A stretch of DNA of 64,000 nucleotides from DP-36 sp036004365 (GTDB lineage Bacteria; Desulfobacterota; Binatia; UBA9968), in contig DASYRN010000041.1 in assembly GCA_036004365.1 (NCBI GenBank), forward strand, positions 1 through 64,000. The letters are read 5' to 3'. Shown here one piece after another: positions 7,939 to 16,587 of the stretch (positions are counted from its first letter, which is position 1; each line of letters begins with the position of its first letter). The notes beneath the pieces are model-generated. The model was given only the letters and a program-made list of their open reading frames with translations, did no database searches and was not told the DNA's origin. A program made the translations under genes and the position numbers.

Positions 7939-7985
7939 GTGTTGGGTGCTTTTAGGTAAGATCGAGTAATTTGAGGAGAGATTTT

Positions 7986-8195
7986 GTGGAAGAAATCCTT
8001 ACTGCCATACAGGCCGCTGAGCTACTGCAAATCCATCCTAGGACTCTATATAAGCTAGCCCGCAAAGGGTCGATCCCCGGCAGAAAGCTTGGGGGTGGCT
8101 GGCGCTTTAGCAAAAGCGAGATCCTAAGGATGATCGCCAGCAACACGGACGGAGACGGTAAGAATCGCAATTCGTCTGAGTCGGTCGGGGGTTAG
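7986..8195 (+). CDS. Excisionase/MerR-type helix-turn-helix protein
   Basis: The GTG at 7986 has GAGGAG seven bases upstream and is preferred over a TTG at 7971. The 69-residue product contains an HTH_17 domain: ILTAIQAAELLQIHPRTLYKLARKGSIPGRKLGGGWRFSKSEI. This fold is found in phage excisionases and in small regulators fused to, or placed beside, binding-protein and molybdate-type genes. The stop codon abuts the ATG of the next gene (TAG followed by ATG), so the two are likely translated from one message. It probably regulates, or is co-regulated with, the downstream binding proteins and kinase. Confidence 0.75.
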   Translation: MEEILTAIQAAELLQIHPRTLYKLARKGSIPGRKLGGGWRFSKSEILRMIASNTDGDGKNRNSSESVGG

Positions 8196-9158
8196 ATGAA
8201 AGGAGGCACTCGCTTCATTCCGCTTGTGCTTCTCCTTATCTGGTCCAGCCCGGCAGGGGCCAATAAGGTCACCCGCATCGGTGCCCTTGTATCCGAGGAT
8301 TTTTTTTTGCCAGCTTTCGAGGGGTTCAAGGAAAAGATGGCGGAGAAGGGCTACGTCGACGGAAAGACTGTTCAATATGACGTGCGCAATGCCAAGGGAG
8401 ATCAGAAAGCTCTCCAGAAGCTAGCTCTGGAGCTGGTGCAACAGAAACCGGACCTCATTGTGACTTCATCCGGCAGGGCCACTCTGCCTGTAGCCAAGGC
8501 CACTCAAGGAACTCCCATCCCGGTGGTCTTCCTCGGAGTCGGGAATCCCTTAGAGTTTGTTAAGGCCTACGCCAGTTCCGGAAATAATCTAACCGGGATC
8601 TCTACCTCGGTCATTGACCTGACAGAGAAGCGGTTGGAACTTCTCAAGCAGTTGGCTCCGAGAGTCAAGCGCGTGGCATCCTTGAATAATCCAAACGGTT
8701 TGACTTACAAAGACAATCTTTTTGCCGTCCGGGAAGCCGCCAAAAAACTCGGATTGGAACTTTGGGAGGTTAACGTTACCGATAGAAGGGAAATAGAGCA
8801 GTTGATCCCCACCGTTACCCAAAAGGTTGTGGACGCTATCTTTCTCCCGCCTGATCGTCTCATAACGGGAAACGTCGAGGTCTTCGTTAGGCACTCTATT
8901 AAGGAGAAACTCCCCCTCATACCGCCATCCGCGGCGTACGGCTCGGGAGGTCTGGCCACCTACGGACATGATTACGTCGCCCTGGGTCGCCAAGGGGCTA
9001 ACCTGGCAGACAAGATTCTAAAAGGGGCAAAACCTTCAGATCTTCCGATCGAGCAGCCCGACAAATTGAAATTAGTGATTAATCTCAATGCAGCCAAGGC
9101 TATCGGCCTCAAGATTCCCAAAGAGATCTTGCGCAGGGCGGACGAGGTCATTGAATAA
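8196..9158 (+). CDS. COG2984-family ABC substrate-binding protein, copy 1
   Basis: The 320-residue exported protein has a short N-terminal signal (FIPLVLLLIWSSPAGA, cleavage likely after ANK or AGA). It then has the ABC_sub_bind (PF04392) periplasmic-binding fold. Landmarks are TRIGALVSEDFFLPAFEGFKEKM, KPDLIVTSS, PVVFLGVGNPLEFVK, SSGNNLTGIST and the C-terminal LGLKIPKEILRRADEVIE-like end. Relatives bind small ligands, often aromatic amino acids or unknown solutes. No permease or ATPase gene accompanies it. Instead, two tandem paralogues and a sensor kinase follow, which suggests a sensory role. Confidence 0.85.
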   Translation: MKGGTRFIPLVLLLIWSSPAGANKVTRIGALVSEDFFLPAFEGFKEKMAEKGYVDGKTVQYDVRNAKGDQKALQKLALELVQQKPDLIVTSSGRATLPVAKATQGTPIPVVFLGVGNPLEFVKAYASSGNNLTGISTSVIDLTEKRLELLKQLAPRVKRVASLNNPNGLTYKDNLFAVREAAKKLGLELWEVNVTDRREIEQLIPTVTQKVVDAIFLPPDRLITGNVEVFVRHSIKEKLPLIPPSAAYGSGGLATYGHDYVALGRQGANLADKILKGAKPSDLPIEQPDKLKLVINLNAAKAIGLKIPKEILRRADEVIE

Positions 9159-9173
9159 AAGAGTCTTTGAGTA

Positions 9174-10124
9174 ATGAAAGAATCAATTCTTGCACTGATT
9201 GCTGTCGGGGTTCTCTGGTGTCCGCAGCCATCTGGGGCCCAGAAGGTCTATCGCATCGGAGGACTAGTTGCCAGTGATCAGTTCGTGGCTTCGATTGAGG
9301 GGTTCAAAAAGAGGATGGCGGAGATCGGGTACATAGAGGGGAAAAATGTCAAGTATGATTTTTATAACGCCAAGGGAGATGAAAATACTCTTAAAAAGCT
9401 GGCGCAGCAGTTAGTCCAAGATAAGCCCGATTTGATCGTTACCTCCTCTACTACCGCGACAGCACCTGTGGCCAAAGCAAGTGCGGGGACGAACATACCA
9501 GTGTTTTTTCTTAGTGCGGGAAATCCGCTCAGGTTTGTCAAGAGCTATGCCAGCTCCGGCAACAACCTGACAGGAATCAGCACATCGTCGATCGATCTAA
9601 CCGAGAAGCGGCTGGAGCTTCTTAAGGAATTAGTCCCGGGGATTAAAAGGGTAATAGCCTTGCATAACCCCGAGGGGGAAAATTATGAGGGTCACTTGCG
9701 CTCGACACGAGAGGGGGCAAAGAAATTTGGCCTTGAGCTGACGGAAGTTAACATGGCAAGCGAGAAGCTACCCCTGATTAACAAGAAGTTGGGAGATGCG
9801 CTCTTTGGAGCCCCTGATGCTAGAGTCCAAGCTACCATAAAGGAGATCGTCCAACAGGCTATTAGAGAGAGACTCCCTCATATTGCTGCCAGCGTAGGCG
9901 ATGTCCAAGGGGGAGCACTAGCAACGTATGCAGCAGACTATTTTGCCCTAGGACAGCAGGGGGCGGTGCTAGTTGACAAGATTCTTAAGGGGGCTAGACC
10001 CACAGATCTGCCTATTGAGCAGCCTTCCAAGTTGAACTTAGTCATTAACCTCGCGACCGCTAAAGCCATTGGGCTCAAGATTCCCAAAGAGATCCTGCGC
10101 AGGGCGGACGAGGTCATTGAGTAG
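9174..10124 (+). CDS. COG2984-family ABC substrate-binding protein, copy 2
   Basis: This 316-residue paralogue of the preceding gene starts 16 bases after it. It shares the same landmarks: VYRIGGLVASDQFVASIEGF, NAKGDENTLKKLAQQLVQ, KPDLIVTSS, SYASSGNNLTGIST, IDLTEKRLELLKEL and the identical tail IPKEILRRADEVIE. A signal peptide is present (LALIAVGVLWCPQPSGA). Ligand-cleft residues differ in the central region (for example DALFGAPDARVQA against DAIFLPPDRLITG), so the copies may bind different ligands. Confidence 0.85.
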   Translation: MKESILALIAVGVLWCPQPSGAQKVYRIGGLVASDQFVASIEGFKKRMAEIGYIEGKNVKYDFYNAKGDENTLKKLAQQLVQDKPDLIVTSSTTATAPVAKASAGTNIPVFFLSAGNPLRFVKSYASSGNNLTGISTSSIDLTEKRLELLKELVPGIKRVIALHNPEGENYEGHLRSTREGAKKFGLELTEVNMASEKLPLINKKLGDALFGAPDARVQATIKEIVQQAIRERLPHIAASVGDVQGGALATYAADYFALGQQGAVLVDKILKGARPTDLPIEQPSKLNLVINLATAKAIGLKIPKEILRRADEVIE

Positions 10125-10132
10125 GAGATAGG

Positions 10133-10908
10133 ATGAAGAAGACACGTTTGTTTGTAGCCCTTGGATTTTTTTTTGTTTCGCGGATTCGGTGGAGGCGCAG
10201 AAAGTCCATCGTATCGGGGCATTGGTGGCCGCTGATCAGTTTGTGCCAGCCATCGAGGGTTTTAAAAAGGGAATGGCTGAGCTGGGCTACTCCGAAGGTA
10301 AAAATGTGCAATATGACTTTCACAATGCCAAGGGAGATCGGGAGACAACTAGCGCGACTCTCCCTGTAGCTAAAGCTACAGAAGGAACGCGTCCCCCCGT
10401 TGTCTTCTCAGCGCCGGCAATCCTCTGGAATTTGTTAAGAGCCATGCCAGCTCGGGAAATAATCTAACGGGAACCTCTACCTCGGTTATTGAGTTGACAG
10501 AGAAGCGGATGGAACTGCTTTGTAACGAGCACCGACGAGCTGAAGCAGAAGATAAGCCGGATTAACCGCAAGATGGGAGATGGGATTTTTATCCCCCCGG
10601 ACCCTCTCGTTATCGCCGCGATAAGCGAAATTGCCCAGCATGCCATTAATCAAAGGATCCCCTCTATTACTCCCAACGAGGGCGACGTGAAGAGGGGCGT
10701 GCTGGCAACTTATTCCGCTGACTTTTACGCGCTAGGCCAACAGGGTGCAGTGCTGGTAGACAAGATTCTCAAGGGCGTGAGGCCTGCTGATATTCCCATT
10801 GAGGAGCCTTATAAGTTGAAGCTGGTGCTTAACCTCAAGACCGCCAAGGATATTGGTCTTAAGATTCCCAGGGAGATCTTGCTCCGGGCGGACGAGGTGA
10901 TCGAATAG
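10133..10908 (+). pseudogene. COG2984-family binding protein, copy 3, frameshifted and deleted
   Basis: A third tandem copy is recognisable in pieces. The signal peptide starts at 10133 (MKKTRLFVALGFFF). It loses frame at a run of nine T near 10166 and continues from about 10188 as VEAQKVHRIGALVAADQF. About 20 residues between NAKGDRE and TLPVAKAT are missing. A second frame change near 10410 precedes SAGNPLEFVKSHASSGNNLTG. A third, with a further deletion near 10520, leads into MGDGIFIPPDPL and the family tail LKIPREILLRADEVIE. At least three lesions make this a pseudogene rather than a sequencing slip. Confidence 0.85.
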
Positions 10909-10917
10909 GTCGGTGCA

Positions 10918-13900
10918 ATGATGGAATGGAAGAAAACCATGGAGGCGATCGTGTATAGAGGCGGACTGCGCCGTCGCCTCCTTTTCCTGGGCCTTACTCT
11001 TTTAGGCACCGCGCTTGTCATTAATACCCTTGCAGGCTCCTATTACACTCGGAATCTGATTGTTAAAGAGACCGCCGAACTCCAGACAGAGATTGCCGCG
11101 AGGGTGGCCCACGAGATCGGAGAGTTCGTGGAGAGCAAGATAACGCGCCTAGTGGATTTCTCATCCTCTGCTAGCTTTCACGGGCTGGGAAGTGAACAAC
11201 AGCGCGTTCTCTCTCTTCTACTCTTAAAAAACGATAAAGCCTTCACGGAACTTGCCGTTTTGGATGATAAGGGACGGGAAGTCTTGAAGATTTCCGAGAG
11301 GAGAGTTTTTCTCCCCACCGAGTTCTCGGAGCAAAGTCAGTCGGAAAAATTTAAGAAAGCTATCTTGGGTGAGATCTACATCGGGTCGGTCTACACTTCA
11401 GATAAGGCGGAGCCTTATGTGACCTTAGCCGTGCCTATTAAGCTTACTCCTCAAGAGACTATCGGCGTCGCCTCTGCAGAGACGAATCTCAAGACCCTTT
11501 GGGATGTCGTTGGTAATATCCAGTTTGGTCAAGCCGGCTATGCGTATCTGGTGGATGGCAAGGGCAATCTCATTGCGCATCGGGATTCATCGCTGGTCCT
11601 CAAACGGCTGAACCTCAGTTTTTTACCGGAAATCAAGCAGTTTTTGCAAAATCCGAGGGCAGCGGACCCTAGTCCTGCCAGGCAGGGTCCAGGCATCACG
11701 GGAGTGCCCGTTATCAGCACTTACGCTCCTGTGGCGAAGCTGGGGTGGGCGGTTGTGATGGCGGAGCCTGTATCTTTGGCTTTGAGCGAGTTGAGAAAGG
11801 TGCAGAGCTACGCATTCTTGCTCTTGGCCGCAGGGTTATTGGCTGGAGCGTTCATCATTGTTTGGGTAAGTAACAGGATAACGAATCCAATTCGCACCTT
11901 GCATCGCGGCGCTCAGCTCATAGGTGCTGGGAACCTCGATTACCGAGTCCACATCAAGAGCGGGGATGAAATTGAGGAGCTGGCTCAAGGTTTTAACAAG
12001 ATGGCCTTGGAGCTGAAAAGTTCCTATTCGAATCTCGAGCAGAAGGTCGATCAACGGACCCAAGAGCTCAGTGCTCTTTATACGGTCACGAGCACGGTGA
12101 ACCAATCTCTGGAAGTCGAACCGGTCCTGCAGGAAGTGATCAAAAAGATCACGGAAATCTTCCATTTTGATGCCACAAGGATTTTTCTTTTCAATAGCCA
12201 GAGAACGGAGTTGCATTTGCGCGCTTCTTTCGAAACTCAGCCGGAATTTGCACGTGGCGTCAGAGTCTTTCAGCGGCGCGAAGGAATCGTTGGGAGGACG
12301 GCGGAGACCGGAGAAGCCATGATCTTCGAAGACGTGCATAGCGATCCACGCTATCAAGAACTCAGTCAATCAAATGCAATGCAAAAGTCCAAACTCAGTT
12401 TCATGGCGGCGCTTCCGATCAAGGCGCGGGAAAAGTGTGTTGGATCTATTCTCTTCTTCGGCGAATATCCCCGCAAGCTGTCGGAGGATGAAATGAAGCT
12501 GCTCACCTCGATGGCGGATCAGATTGGAGTGGCTGTTGAAAATGCACGGCTCTATCGGGAGACAACCGTAAGGGCCAAAGAGGTTTCAGCCCTTTACGAC
12601 GTCGCAGCGACCGTGAACCAATCCATGGATCCTACGGTGGTCCTGCGAGAGGTGATCCGGAAGGTCCTGGATGCAACTCAGTTCGATGCAGCTCGGATCT
12701 ATTTGATCGACTCGGAGAGAGGGGAATTAGTGCTGAGGGCTCACCACGGGCTTAGTCCAGAGCTTGTTGCGAAGGCAGCAGTCTATCAAGTAGGAAACGG
12801 TATCAACGGCCGAGTGGTTCAGACCGGAGAGCCATTGATCTTCAAAGATATCCAGATCGATCCCGATTTCAAGAGGATGGCCAAGAATCGAATTATCAAC
12901 GACGCCGGATTCCATAGCTATCTCAGCTTTCCCTTGAAGTCTAAGACGAAAACTCTTGGAACTATGAACTTTCTCAGTTATCAGATTCGCGAGATTTCAT
13001 CCAACGATATCGCTTTGCTCAACTCGATGGCGAACCAGATTGGCATCGCCTTCGAAAACATCAGTCTGTTCGAGGAGACAGCCAAAACGGCGCAGCAGCT
13101 GTCCGCCCTTTTTACCGTCACCGCTGCTGTCAGCCAGTCTCTGGATCTCCATTCAGTCTTGCAAGAGGTGATCAAGAAGATCGCGGACATTTTCCAATTT
13201 GATACGATGAGAATCTATCTGTTAAACGAACGAAGGGATGAGCTTCATATGAGGGGATCCTTCCCGAGCGATCGGGATGACAGTTCCCGGGTAAGCGTGT
13301 TTCGTGCCGGCCAGGGCATTGTCGGAAAGGTTGTGGAGTCCGGCGAGCCCATCATGTTTGAGGACGTTCGTTGTGATCCCCGGTATCGTGAGTTGAGCAG
13401 CACCAAAAACAGTCAAAACACCGGGTTTAGCTTCTTTGGAGCTTTTCCAATAAAAGCGAAGCATAAAACCGTTGGGGCGCTGATCTGCAACAGTCAAATG
13501 CCCCGCCGGCTCGCAGGCGATGAAGTTCGCCTGCTGACCTCGATGACTGACCAGATCGGAGTCGCTGTAGAGAATACAGCTCTGTTTGAGCAGGCGAAGG
13601 CGAGGGCACAACAGATTGCAGCTCTCCATTCGGTGGCTGCCACCGTGAGCCAGTCGCTGGATCTCGAAGTCATTCTCAATGAGGCAATCGAGAAAGTCCT
13701 AGATGTTGTTGGGCTCGATGCGGCGTGGATTTATCTGATCGACCCAGACAAAGAGAGAATGGTGCTGCGAGCTTGGAAGGGTATCGACGATGAGGTTTCC
13801 CAATCCATGAAGATCCGCCGCGTGGGAGCAGGGATTCCAGGGAAGGTTGCAGAGACAGGTATGCCCGTCGTGTTTGAAAATGTTGACGGCAATCCCCATT

Positions 13901-14868
13901 ACAGCCAATTGTCTTCAACTAAGAAGGTCTTGTCTCTGGGATTCCACTCCGGGGCCAGTTTTCCAATTAGGACCAAGAAGGTTCTAGGTGTCTTGAGCAT
14001 TCTCAGTCGCGAGCCCCATAGATTCTCTTCCGAGGAGCTCCAGCTGCTCGGCTCGATCGCGAGCGCAATCGGAGTAGCAGTGGAAAATGCCTACCTTTTT
14101 GAGGAGACAAAACTAAAGACGGTAGAGCTGGAGCAGCTCAACCGAGATCTACAAGAAGCCAACAATGCAAAATCAGAGTTCATGGCGGCGATGTCCCATG
14201 AGCTCCGCACTCCTCTGAACGTCGTCATTGGCAACGCGGATCTAGCGTTGGACGGGTTCTTCGGTGAGATCAATGATCAGCAGAGAAAGGCTTTGCAGAA
14301 GGTGCTCTCTTACTCCAAGACGCTTCTCAAGCTCATCAACGACGTATTGACTTTTACAAAGATGGAGGCGGGCAAGGCCTCGCTCGACGTTTCTACTTTT
14401 TATGTCGATGAGATTGTCAGCCGCGCGCAGGACTACGTGGAGCAGCTCAATCGAAACGGACACGTCAAGATCTCGTGGAAAATCGAAGAGGGCTTAGCCC
14501 CTATGACCACGGATGCCTTAAAATTAGAGGAGATTCTGCAGAATCTTATTGGGAACGCTTTTAAGTTTACCCCTAAAGGTATCATTGAGATCCGAGTGAG
14601 GGACTTGAAGGGGCAAGATCGAATCGAGTTCGCTGTTGAGGATACCGGGATCGGCATCAAACCCGAGGATCTGCCCCGCATATTCGAGCAATTTCACCAA
14701 CTCAAAGAGGCCCACACAGGAAGCTTCAGTGGGGTCGGCTTAGGTCTGAGTATCGTCAAGAGGTACCTGGAGCTCATGAAAGGCGACATCCAGGTGCAGA
14801 GCGACCCAGGAAAAGGGTCGACTTTTATCTTTACCTTGCCATATTCGGAGCCTTCCGTTTCAAACTAG
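10918..14868 (+). CDS. Large membrane sensor histidine kinase with Cache, HAMP and four GAF domains
   Basis: The 1316-residue protein starts ten bases after the decayed binding-protein gene. Order: TM helix (about 18-40), periplasmic Cache-type sensor (about 45-290), second TM (about 296-318) and HAMP with coiled coil (about 320-390). Four tandem GAF domains follow (about 395-550, 575-725, 745-900 and 920-1070), each introduced by an ALYxVxxxVxQSLxxxxVLxEVI-like helix. HisKA carries the phospho-acceptor His in MSHELRTPLNV. The HATPase part has NLIGNAFKFT, VEDTGIGI and GVGLGLSIVKRYLE. No receiver domain is fused, and no regulator gene is adjacent. Placement behind exported binding proteins suggests ligand-loaded binding proteins may signal through the Cache domain. 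Confidence 0.9.
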   Translation: MMEWKKTMEAIVYRGGLRRRLLFLGLTLLGTALVINTLAGSYYTRNLIVKETAELQTEIAARVAHEIGEFVESKITRLVDFSSSASFHGLGSEQQRVLSLLLLKNDKAFTELAVLDDKGREVLKISERRVFLPTEFSEQSQSEKFKKAILGEIYIGSVYTSDKAEPYVTLAVPIKLTPQETIGVASAETNLKTLWDVVGNIQFGQAGYAYLVDGKGNLIAHRDSSLVLKRLNLSFLPEIKQFLQNPRAADPSPARQGPGITGVPVISTYAPVAKLGWAVVMAEPVSLALSELRKVQSYAFLLLAAGLLAGAFIIVWVSNRITNPIRTLHRGAQLIGAGNLDYRVHIKSGDEIEELAQGFNKMALELKSSYSNLEQKVDQRTQELSALYTVTSTVNQSLEVEPVLQEVIKKITEIFHFDATRIFLFNSQRTELHLRASFETQPEFARGVRVFQRREGIVGRTAETGEAMIFEDVHSDPRYQELSQSNAMQKSKLSFMAALPIKAREKCVGSILFFGEYPRKLSEDEMKLLTSMADQIGVAVENARLYRETTVRAKEVSALYDVAATVNQSMDPTVVLREVIRKVLDATQFDAARIYLIDSERGELVLRAHHGLSPELVAKAAVYQVGNGINGRVVQTGEPLIFKDIQIDPDFKRMAKNRIINDAGFHSYLSFPLKSKTKTLGTMNFLSYQIREISSNDIALLNSMANQIGIAFENISLFEETAKTAQQLSALFTVTAAVSQSLDLHSVLQEVIKKIADIFQFDTMRIYLLNERRDELHMRGSFPSDRDDSSRVSVFRAGQGIVGKVVESGEPIMFEDVRCDPRYRELSSTKNSQNTGFSFFGAFPIKAKHKTVGALICNSQMPRRLAGDEVRLLTSMTDQIGVAVENTALFEQAKARAQQIAALHSVAATVSQSLDLEVILNEAIEKVLDVVGLDAAWIYLIDPDKERMVLRAWKGIDDEVSQSMKIRRVGAGIPGKVAETGMPVVFENVDGNPHYSQLSSTKKVLSLGFHSGASFPIRTKKVLGVLSILSREPHRFSSEELQLLGSIASAIGVAVENAYLFEETKLKTVELEQLNRDLQEANNAKSEFMAAMSHELRTPLNVVIGNADLALDGFFGEINDQQRKALQKVLSYSKTLLKLINDVLTFTKMEAGKASLDVSTFYVDEIVSRAQDYVEQLNRNGHVKISWKIEEGLAPMTTDALKLEEILQNLIGNAFKFTPKGIIEIRVRDLKGQDRIEFAVEDTGIGIKPEDLPRIFEQFHQLKEAHTGSFSGVGLGLSIVKRYLELMKGDIQVQSDPGKGSTFIFTLPYSEPSVSN

Positions 14869-14936
14869 TCCAACCGTCCCCGCCTGCAGGAAGTTCCCTA
14901 CCAGTCATTTGCCTGGCAGCACGGGTTTTTCGGCTC

Positions 14937-14966
14937 TTGACTTAGCCGCTTTATAAAAGCTAGGTA
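14937..14966 (+). promoter_or_regulatory. Putative sigma-70 promoter for the CoA-transferase gene
   Basis: TTGACT at 14937-14942 is followed after 18 bases by TAGGTA at 14961-14966. A TATAAA also lies between them. This is 24 bases before the CaiB/BaiF gene start and fits an independent transcript. Confidence 0.35.
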
Positions 14967-14989
14967 GAGCACACGAACAGGGGAAAGGT

Positions 14990-16165
14990 ATGAACGGCGC
15001 GCTGCAAGGGATTCGGGTGATTGAGCTAGCCAGTTATGTGACCGGGCCGTTTGCTTCGGTCCTGTTGGCGGATCTGGGTGCCGAGGTCATCAAAGTCGAG
15101 CAGCCCGGACAGGGAGATCCTTTTAGGGGTTGGGGTGAGAAGCTCTATTCCGCTACGTTCTGCAGCCTGAACCGCAACAAAAGGAGTGTCACCCTGGATT
15201 TCCGTCATGATGAGGGACGCGAGATTCTGGTCAAACTCATAGCCGGCTCCGATGTCTTGATAGAGAATTTCCGGCCCGGCACTCTGGACAAAAGAGGGCT
15301 CGGCTATGACTCTCTGCGTGAAAGCAGTCCCAAGCTCGTCTACTGCTCGATCTCTGGATTCGGCCATAAGGGCCCCTACAGGGATCTCCCGGGTTATGAC
15401 ACGGTCGGCCAAGCGTTGAGCGGGCTTCTAAGCCTCTTGACCGATCCAGGCGACCCCAAATGCATGGGAATATCTTTTTCGGATCACCTTACGGGGATGT
15501 ACGCCTGCTACGGCATCCTGGGCGCTCTGATGCATCGCATGATGACAGGCCAAGGACAGAGGGTTGAGACCTCGCTCTTGCGCGCCTCGGTCTCGTTTAT
15601 TAGCGAAAATGCGGCCCGCTATTTTGAGACCGGGGTGGTTCCCCGCAGAGCCAATCGAACTCGAACAGCAGGTGTTTTTGCCTTTGTAGACCGTGAAGAT
15701 CTCCCCTTTGTTATTCACCTCTCTTCACCGGAAAAATTTTGGCGCGGGCTTCTGGAGGTCGTTGGAAAGAAAGAGTGGGCGGAGGATCCGCGTTTTGGCA
15801 GCAGAAAAGACCGGATCGAGAATCATGATCTGCTTTCTGAGTTGCTGCAGGAGATTTTTCGTTCTGGCAAACGAGAAGAGTGGCTAAAAAAACTGAAAGA
15901 CAAAGATGTCCCCTGCGCGCCGTTAAATAGTCTGGAGGAGGTCTTTAGGGACCCGCAGGTGAGGGAATATGGGTTTCCGGTAGAGCTTGAGCATCCCCAG
16001 AAGGGAAGATTGCGGTTGGTCGGAAGCGGCATTGAGCTCAGCCGGACTCCGCCGCGAATCGATAACCCGCCACCCGCTCTAGGGGAGCATACGAGCGAAA
16101 TCTTGGAGGCGCTTGGGTATGATCAAGACTCGATCGCAAGATTGAAGGAATCAAAAGTGATCTGA
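14990..16165 (+). CDS. CaiB/BaiF family (class III) CoA-transferase
   Basis: The 391-residue protein opens with LQGIRVIELASYVTGPFASVLLADLGAEVIKVEQP, the hallmark N-terminus of class III CoA-transferases. GDPFRGWG, LNRNKRSVTLDF, DVLIENFRPG and SGFGHKGPYRDLPGYD follow. Asp165 in SDHLTGMYACYGILGAL aligns with the catalytic aspartate of formyl-CoA transferase, which forms the glutamyl/aspartyl anhydride intermediate. These enzymes move CoA between carboxylic acids in catabolism of carnitine, aromatic or hydroxy acids. No acyl-CoA dehydrogenase or hydratase is adjacent, so the acid cannot be named. GGGAAAGGT precedes the ATG. Confidence 0.9.
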   Translation: MNGALQGIRVIELASYVTGPFASVLLADLGAEVIKVEQPGQGDPFRGWGEKLYSATFCSLNRNKRSVTLDFRHDEGREILVKLIAGSDVLIENFRPGTLDKRGLGYDSLRESSPKLVYCSISGFGHKGPYRDLPGYDTVGQALSGLLSLLTDPGDPKCMGISFSDHLTGMYACYGILGALMHRMMTGQGQRVETSLLRASVSFISENAARYFETGVVPRRANRTRTAGVFAFVDREDLPFVIHLSSPEKFWRGLLEVVGKKEWAEDPRFGSRKDRIENHDLLSELLQEIFRSGKREEWLKKLKDKDVPCAPLNSLEEVFRDPQVREYGFPVELEHPQKGRLRLVGSGIELSRTPPRIDNPPPALGEHTSEILEALGYDQDSIARLKESKVI

Positions 16166-16227
16166 CCCTGGCCCTCGGTTCACGGGCTTTTCATTCAAGG
16201 AGCCGGAGAATTCGGCGGGAGGAAAAA

Positions 16228-16575
16228 ATGATCAGGCTTCAGATCGTTGAACGAAACGAGGCGAATCTATTTCGGACGCTCATCCGAGCGATGCGCTCCG
16301 GCGATCTGCGGACTTTTGTGGCAGCGAAGCGCGGCAAAAGGATCACTCACAGAAATCCCAATTATCCGGGATCGATTAACTGTTCACATTCCGGCGGCGT
16401 GATCAGTTGCGAGATCGTTAGCCCGCGCAGCCCGGGAAGCGAGTGGCGGCTCCTAAGCGCCCTAATTGGCCGCCTCGCGGATAAGTTCGCAGACAGCGTT
16501 CATACGATCAGTATCCAGTTCCCCGATGCGCGATCCGCTCCTAAGAGGCGGGTGAAGCGCCGACGCTCAAGATAA
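16228..16575 (+). CDS. Hypothetical basic protein
   Basis: The ATG at 16228 follows GGGAGGAAAAA, a good ribosome site. The 115-residue product has a central segment (ITHRNPNYPGSINCSHSGGVISCEIVSP), a helical C-terminal part (LLSALIGRLADKFADSVHTISIQF) and a very basic tail (KRRVKRRRSR). No family is recognised. It ends 12 bases before the convergent binding-protein gene. The clean ribosome site supports it being real; function is unknown. Confidence 0.5.
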   Translation: MIRLQIVERNEANLFRTLIRAMRSGDLRTFVAAKRGKRITHRNPNYPGSINCSHSGGVISCEIVSPRSPGSEWRLLSALIGRLADKFADSVHTISIQFPDARSAPKRRVKRRRSR

Positions 16576-16587
16576 TTCAAGCTGTCT

